Origin: an uncultured SAR86 cluster bacterium
GTDB taxonomy: Bacteria > Pseudomonadota > Gammaproteobacteria > Magnimaribacterales > D2472
NCBI GenBank assembly: GCA_902631785.1
Contig: CACOZT010000001.1
Span: 320,741 to 384,740, forward strand
Direction of reading: 5' to 3'
DNA length: 64,000 nucleotides
Part shown: positions 61,083 to 64,000 of the stretch, piece after piece
How positions within the stretch are numbered: position 1 is the first letter of the stretch
Layout: each line of letters begins with the position of its first letter
The notes under the pieces: generated by a model
The model's database searches: none
The model's input: only the letters and a program-made list of their open reading frames with translations
What the model was told of the DNA's origin: nothing
Made by a program: the position numbers and the translations under genes

Positions 61083-62435
61083 ATGACGTATTTAATATAC
61101 ATATTAGCTTTTGCTGTTCTGCTCGGAGTTTTAGTAACTATTCACGAGTTTGGACATTTTATTGTTGCCAGAATGTGTAAGGTTCACGTTCAAAGATTTT
61201 CTATAGGTATGGGACCAGTTTTTTATAAAAAATATGATAAACATGGAACTGAATTCGCATTATCAGCAATACCACTTGGCGGTTATGTCTCAATGATAAC
61301 AAATAAATTAATCGAACTTGAACCAGACATATCGAATGAATTAACCAAAGAACAATTAAAAAATACTTTTGACTCTAAACCAAAGTGGCAAAGAGCATCG
61401 ATAATGTTCGCTGGCCCATTAGCAAATTTTTTATTATCAATATTTATTTTTACGGCTATTTTTTTTAACACCATCGATCCACAAATTGTTCCTGTGGTAA
61501 ATTCTGCTGATCAACAAGTGGTTTACTCTTCCGATGAATCCTTTGAGGTTAACGATAAAATATTATCAATTAACAATACGTCTGTTAAAGAGGCGAAAGA
61601 CATTAATCTAGAATTGCTAAGTTATGCTGGATATACAGGTGATCTGAATTTTGAAGTAGTTCGAGATGGCTATGAAAATTCTACTAATGTTGCTGTACAA
61701 GTACAAAATTTTTTACCAACTTCTGAGTCTCAAAGCAATCCCTTGGAATATCTCGGGGTCAGTATTTCATATTTAATGCAACCAATTATTGGCAAAGTAA
61801 TTTCTGGTGGGTCTGCTGATAATGCAGGATTAATGTCAAACGACAGGATATTAAAAATAGGCGATGCAAATGTTAACTTTGCTTCAGATATTCGAAAACA
61901 GGTTTCTGAAAATCCAAATAATTATGTTGAATTCAAAATAGATAGAGATGGAGAAATTATTTACCTTCCAGTAAACATTGGTTCTCAGATTCAAGAAAAT
62001 AAGACTGTTGGGGTTTTAGGAGTTTCTTTTGGAACAACAAGAAGCCTTGCACAGTCAGTTTCAAAAGGCATTTACGAAACATATAACTTAAGTTTGAAAA
62101 CTCTTCAATTCATAGGAAAAATGATTACAGGAAATATGGGTACCGAAAATCTAAGTGGCCCAATTGGCATAGCTCAGATGGCAGGAAATACTGCACAAGC
62201 AGGATTTTTACCCTTCATGTATTTGATGGCTCTATTGAGTATAAGTTTAGCAGTGCTAAATCTGCTTCCAATACCAGTTTTAGATGGAGGACAGCTCACT
62301 CTTTTGGGAATTGAAGCAATAAGAGGAAAGCCATTACCAGAAAAAGCAGAAAATATAATTTACACTGGCGGAGCAGCCATTGTTGTAATGTTAATGGTTT
62401 TTGCCATTTTTAATGATATATCAAGATTCCTTTAG
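61083..62435 (+). CDS. rseP: Intramembrane zinc protease RseP
   Basis: A 450-residue site-2 protease that cleaves RseA-type anti-sigma factors and remnant signal peptides. The zinc motif HEFGH is at 21-25 in the first helix, the third ligand is Asp401 in PVLDGGQL, and two PDZ domains lie between (about 120-300). Placement between dxr and bamA is the standard envelope-stress neighbourhood. Confidence 0.97.
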   Translation: MTYLIYILAFAVLLGVLVTIHEFGHFIVARMCKVHVQRFSIGMGPVFYKKYDKHGTEFALSAIPLGGYVSMITNKLIELEPDISNELTKEQLKNTFDSKPKWQRASIMFAGPLANFLLSIFIFTAIFFNTIDPQIVPVVNSADQQVVYSSDESFEVNDKILSINNTSVKEAKDINLELLSYAGYTGDLNFEVVRDGYENSTNVAVQVQNFLPTSESQSNPLEYLGVSISYLMQPIIGKVISGGSADNAGLMSNDRILKIGDANVNFASDIRKQVSENPNNYVEFKIDRDGEIIYLPVNIGSQIQENKTVGVLGVSFGTTRSLAQSVSKGIYETYNLSLKTLQFIGKMITGNMGTENLSGPIGIAQMAGNTAQAGFLPFMYLMALLSISLAVLNLLPIPVLDGGQLTLLGIEAIRGKPLPEKAENIIYTGGAAIVVMLMVFAIFNDISRFL

Positions 62436-62444
62436 GCAATGCAA

Positions 62445-64000
62445 ATGAAAAATCTAAAGCTTATTTTTTTATCATTTCTGCTCACACTCAATCTTCATGC
62501 ATTTGATGAATTCTTAGTGAGCGATATCAGAATAATTGGACTTCAAAGAGTTTCTACTGGAAGCATCTTTAATGTAATACCTATTAGTGTTGGAGATAGG
62601 ATTGATATTAGGAAATCCAATGACATTGTAAGATCTCTTTTCTCAACTGAACAATTTGACGATATTCAAATAGGTAAAGATGGAAATACTTTAATAATTA
62701 CTGTCCTTGAAAGGCCGTCAATATCATCAATTGAAATCTCTGGCAATAAAGCTCTCAAGACTGAACAGCTTTTAGAAAGCTTGGATGGAGTTGGTATCAA
62801 AGAAGGAGAGGTCTATAAAAGATCAACACTTGAGAAAGTAAAATCAGAACTTGTAAGATCATATGCCTCAAATGGAAGATATGGCGCTGATGTAGAGATT
62901 AATGAAATACTTAAACCAAGAAATAGACTTGAAATTAGTATTGAAGTTGATGAAGGGAACAGTGCAAAAATAAAAAAGATCTCAATAATTGGTAATGAAA
63001 CATTTACTGATGATGAATTGCTTGATAGTTTTGAATTGTCTGAAGGTTCATTCTTTTCTTTTTTATCAAGTAATAATCAATATTCAAGAGAAAAGCTTGT
63101 TGGTGATTTAGATAGCTTAGAATCATATTACAGAGACAGAGGATACCTAAAGTTTTCAATTGAATCTTCGCAAATAAGCCTATCAAGAGATAAAAAATCA
63201 ATCTTCATTACTTATAACGTCAATGAGGGTGATAAGTACATAATTGATGATGTCGATGTCATTGGAGAAATACCATTTGAAGAGGAGGTATACATTGAAA
63301 TTGTTAACAGTCTTAAAGGCCAAACTTATTCTCAGGCACAAATAACAGGAATAGAAGAATTTTTTGTTAATGTTTTAGGTAATAGGGGTTACGCATTTGC
63401 TGAGGTCAATGGAAATACTGAAACCACTGACGACTCAAATGAGGTAAAGCTAACTTTTACTGTTGTCCCTGGAAACAAAACATATACAAGAAAAATTCTT
63501 TTTACTGGTAATAATGTTACTCAAGATCACGTCTTAAGAAGAGAAATGAGGCAATTCGAGGGTGCATGGACCTCAGACAATAGTATTGAAGCCGGAAAGG
63601 TAAGGTTGGAAAGACTTGGATATTTTAAAGAGGTAAACGTTGAGACTATTCCAGTTATTGGAACAGAAGACCAAATAGATATCGTCTATAGCGTTGATGA
63701 AGAGACAACTGGAAGTGTTGGAGGCAATATTGGATATAGTGATTTTGGTTTGATGCTTGGTTTTAATCTTCAGGAGCAAAATTTTCTAGGTACAGGTAAT
63801 ACGGTAGGCATTGGAATTAACAAAAATATATATAGTGAGATGTATAACTTATCATTCATGGATCCATATGCAACAAAAGATGGCGTAAGTCTTGGCTATA
63901 ACCTCTATTTTAGAGAAACAGATTATGGCGAGTTTAACGTGGCAAATTATCTAACAAACTCAAACGGATTCGGAGCTCAATTTGGTTATCCAACATCAGA
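62445..64000 (+). CDS. bamA: Outer membrane protein assembly factor BamA (partial, 3' end outside window)
   Basis: About 518 residues of the Omp85 insertase are present: a signal peptide (to about residue 19, LNLHA), POTRA repeats (FLVSDIRIIGLQRVS; ISSIEISGNKALK; IKKISIIGNETFTDDELL; typical YYRDRGYLKF) and the start of the beta barrel after YSVDEETTGSVGGNIGYS. ATG 62445 is preferred to the in-frame ATG at 62439, because the AGG upstream is better spaced. No ribosomal frameshift or stop is seen up to the window edge. Confidence 0.96.
   Translation, partial: MKNLKLIFLSFLLTLNLHAFDEFLVSDIRIIGLQRVSTGSIFNVIPISVGDRIDIRKSNDIVRSLFSTEQFDDIQIGKDGNTLIITVLERPSISSIEISGNKALKTEQLLESLDGVGIKEGEVYKRSTLEKVKSELVRSYASNGRYGADVEINEILKPRNRLEISIEVDEGNSAKIKKISIIGNETFTDDELLDSFELSEGSFFSFLSSNNQYSREKLVGDLDSLESYYRDRGYLKFSIESSQISLSRDKKSIFITYNVNEGDKYIIDDVDVIGEIPFEEEVYIEIVNSLKGQTYSQAQITGIEEFFVNVLGNRGYAFAEVNGNTETTDDSNEVKLTFTVVPGNKTYTRKILFTGNNVTQDHVLRREMRQFEGAWTSDNSIEAGKVRLERLGYFKEVNVETIPVIGTEDQIDIVYSVDEETTGSVGGNIGYSDFGLMLGFNLQEQNFLGTGNTVGIGINKNIYSEMYNLSFMDPYATKDGVSLGYNLYFRETDYGEFNVANYLTNSNGFGAQFGYPTS

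Overview
The window is a low-GC, tightly packed bacterial chromosome segment. It looks like the core genome of a streamlined marine gammaproteobacterium, most like the SAR86 clade. That placement is inferred, not measured, from AT-rich codon use, gene gaps of a few bases, gammaproteobacterial gene orders (ispB<>rplU-rpmA-obgE, uvrA<>ssb, bamE<>fur, smpB-ssrA, rpsB-tsf-pyrH-frr-uppS-cdsA-dxr-rseP-bamA), the FabA/FabB pair and a large TonB-dependent receptor. I saw no insertion sequence, prophage, CRISPR array, rRNA gene or toxin-antitoxin pair. No stretch over 300 bases lacks a gene.

Layout. 1-3293: metabolic genes, with a partial zinc alcohol dehydrogenase divergent from two overlapping secreted amidohydrolases, the second of which has lost its metal ligands. 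3290-4948 (minus strand): two tiny membrane-protein ORFs, tRNA-Thr(TGT), msrA and a short birA. 5005-34330 (plus strand): about 29 kb of translation and transcription genes, merging what in E. coli are the tufB, rif, str, S10, spc and alpha operons: tRNA-Tyr, tRNA-Thr(GGT), tuf, tRNA-Trp, secE-nusG-rplKAJL-rpoBC, rpsLG-fusA, rpsJ to secY-rpmJ, rpsMKD-rpoA-rplQ. 34327-37651: uvrA divergent from ssb. 37661-39615: a crotonase and an Old Yellow Enzyme homologue. 39612-42285 (minus): ispB-fabA-fabB. 42375-44239: rplU-rpmA-obgE facing rpsT. 44354-47962 (minus): TonB receptor, tmRNA and smpB. 48014-51089: DUF3429 membrane protein, sodium symporter and ratA facing bamE, then fur. 51149-55422: grpE-dnaK-dnaJ-dapB. 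55559-64000: rpsB-tsf-pyrH-frr-uppS-cdsA-dxr-rseP-bamA, with bamA cut by the window edge.

How it works together. Most of the window makes the ribosome, RNA polymerase core, elongation factors and Sec translocon. The rest supplies isoprenoids and lipids (dxr, uppS, ispB, cdsA, fabAB), outer-membrane assembly (bamA, bamE, rseP), protein quality control (DnaK system, tmRNA/SmpB, MsrA) and genome repair (uvrA, ssb). Regulation readable from the sequence includes sigma70-type promoters with a GC-rich ACGC-type discriminator before ribosomal genes, an L10 leader with several tetraloop hairpins, an rpsB leader that can form a pseudoknot abutting the ribosome-binding site, and a sigma32-like promoter before grpE.

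I did not find a convincing wholly new system. The most rewarding leads are the rpsB leader pseudoknot, the shared discriminator of the ribosomal promoters, the intact/degenerate amidohydrolase pair, the compact DapB, and the two unannotated small membrane proteins near tRNA-Thr.
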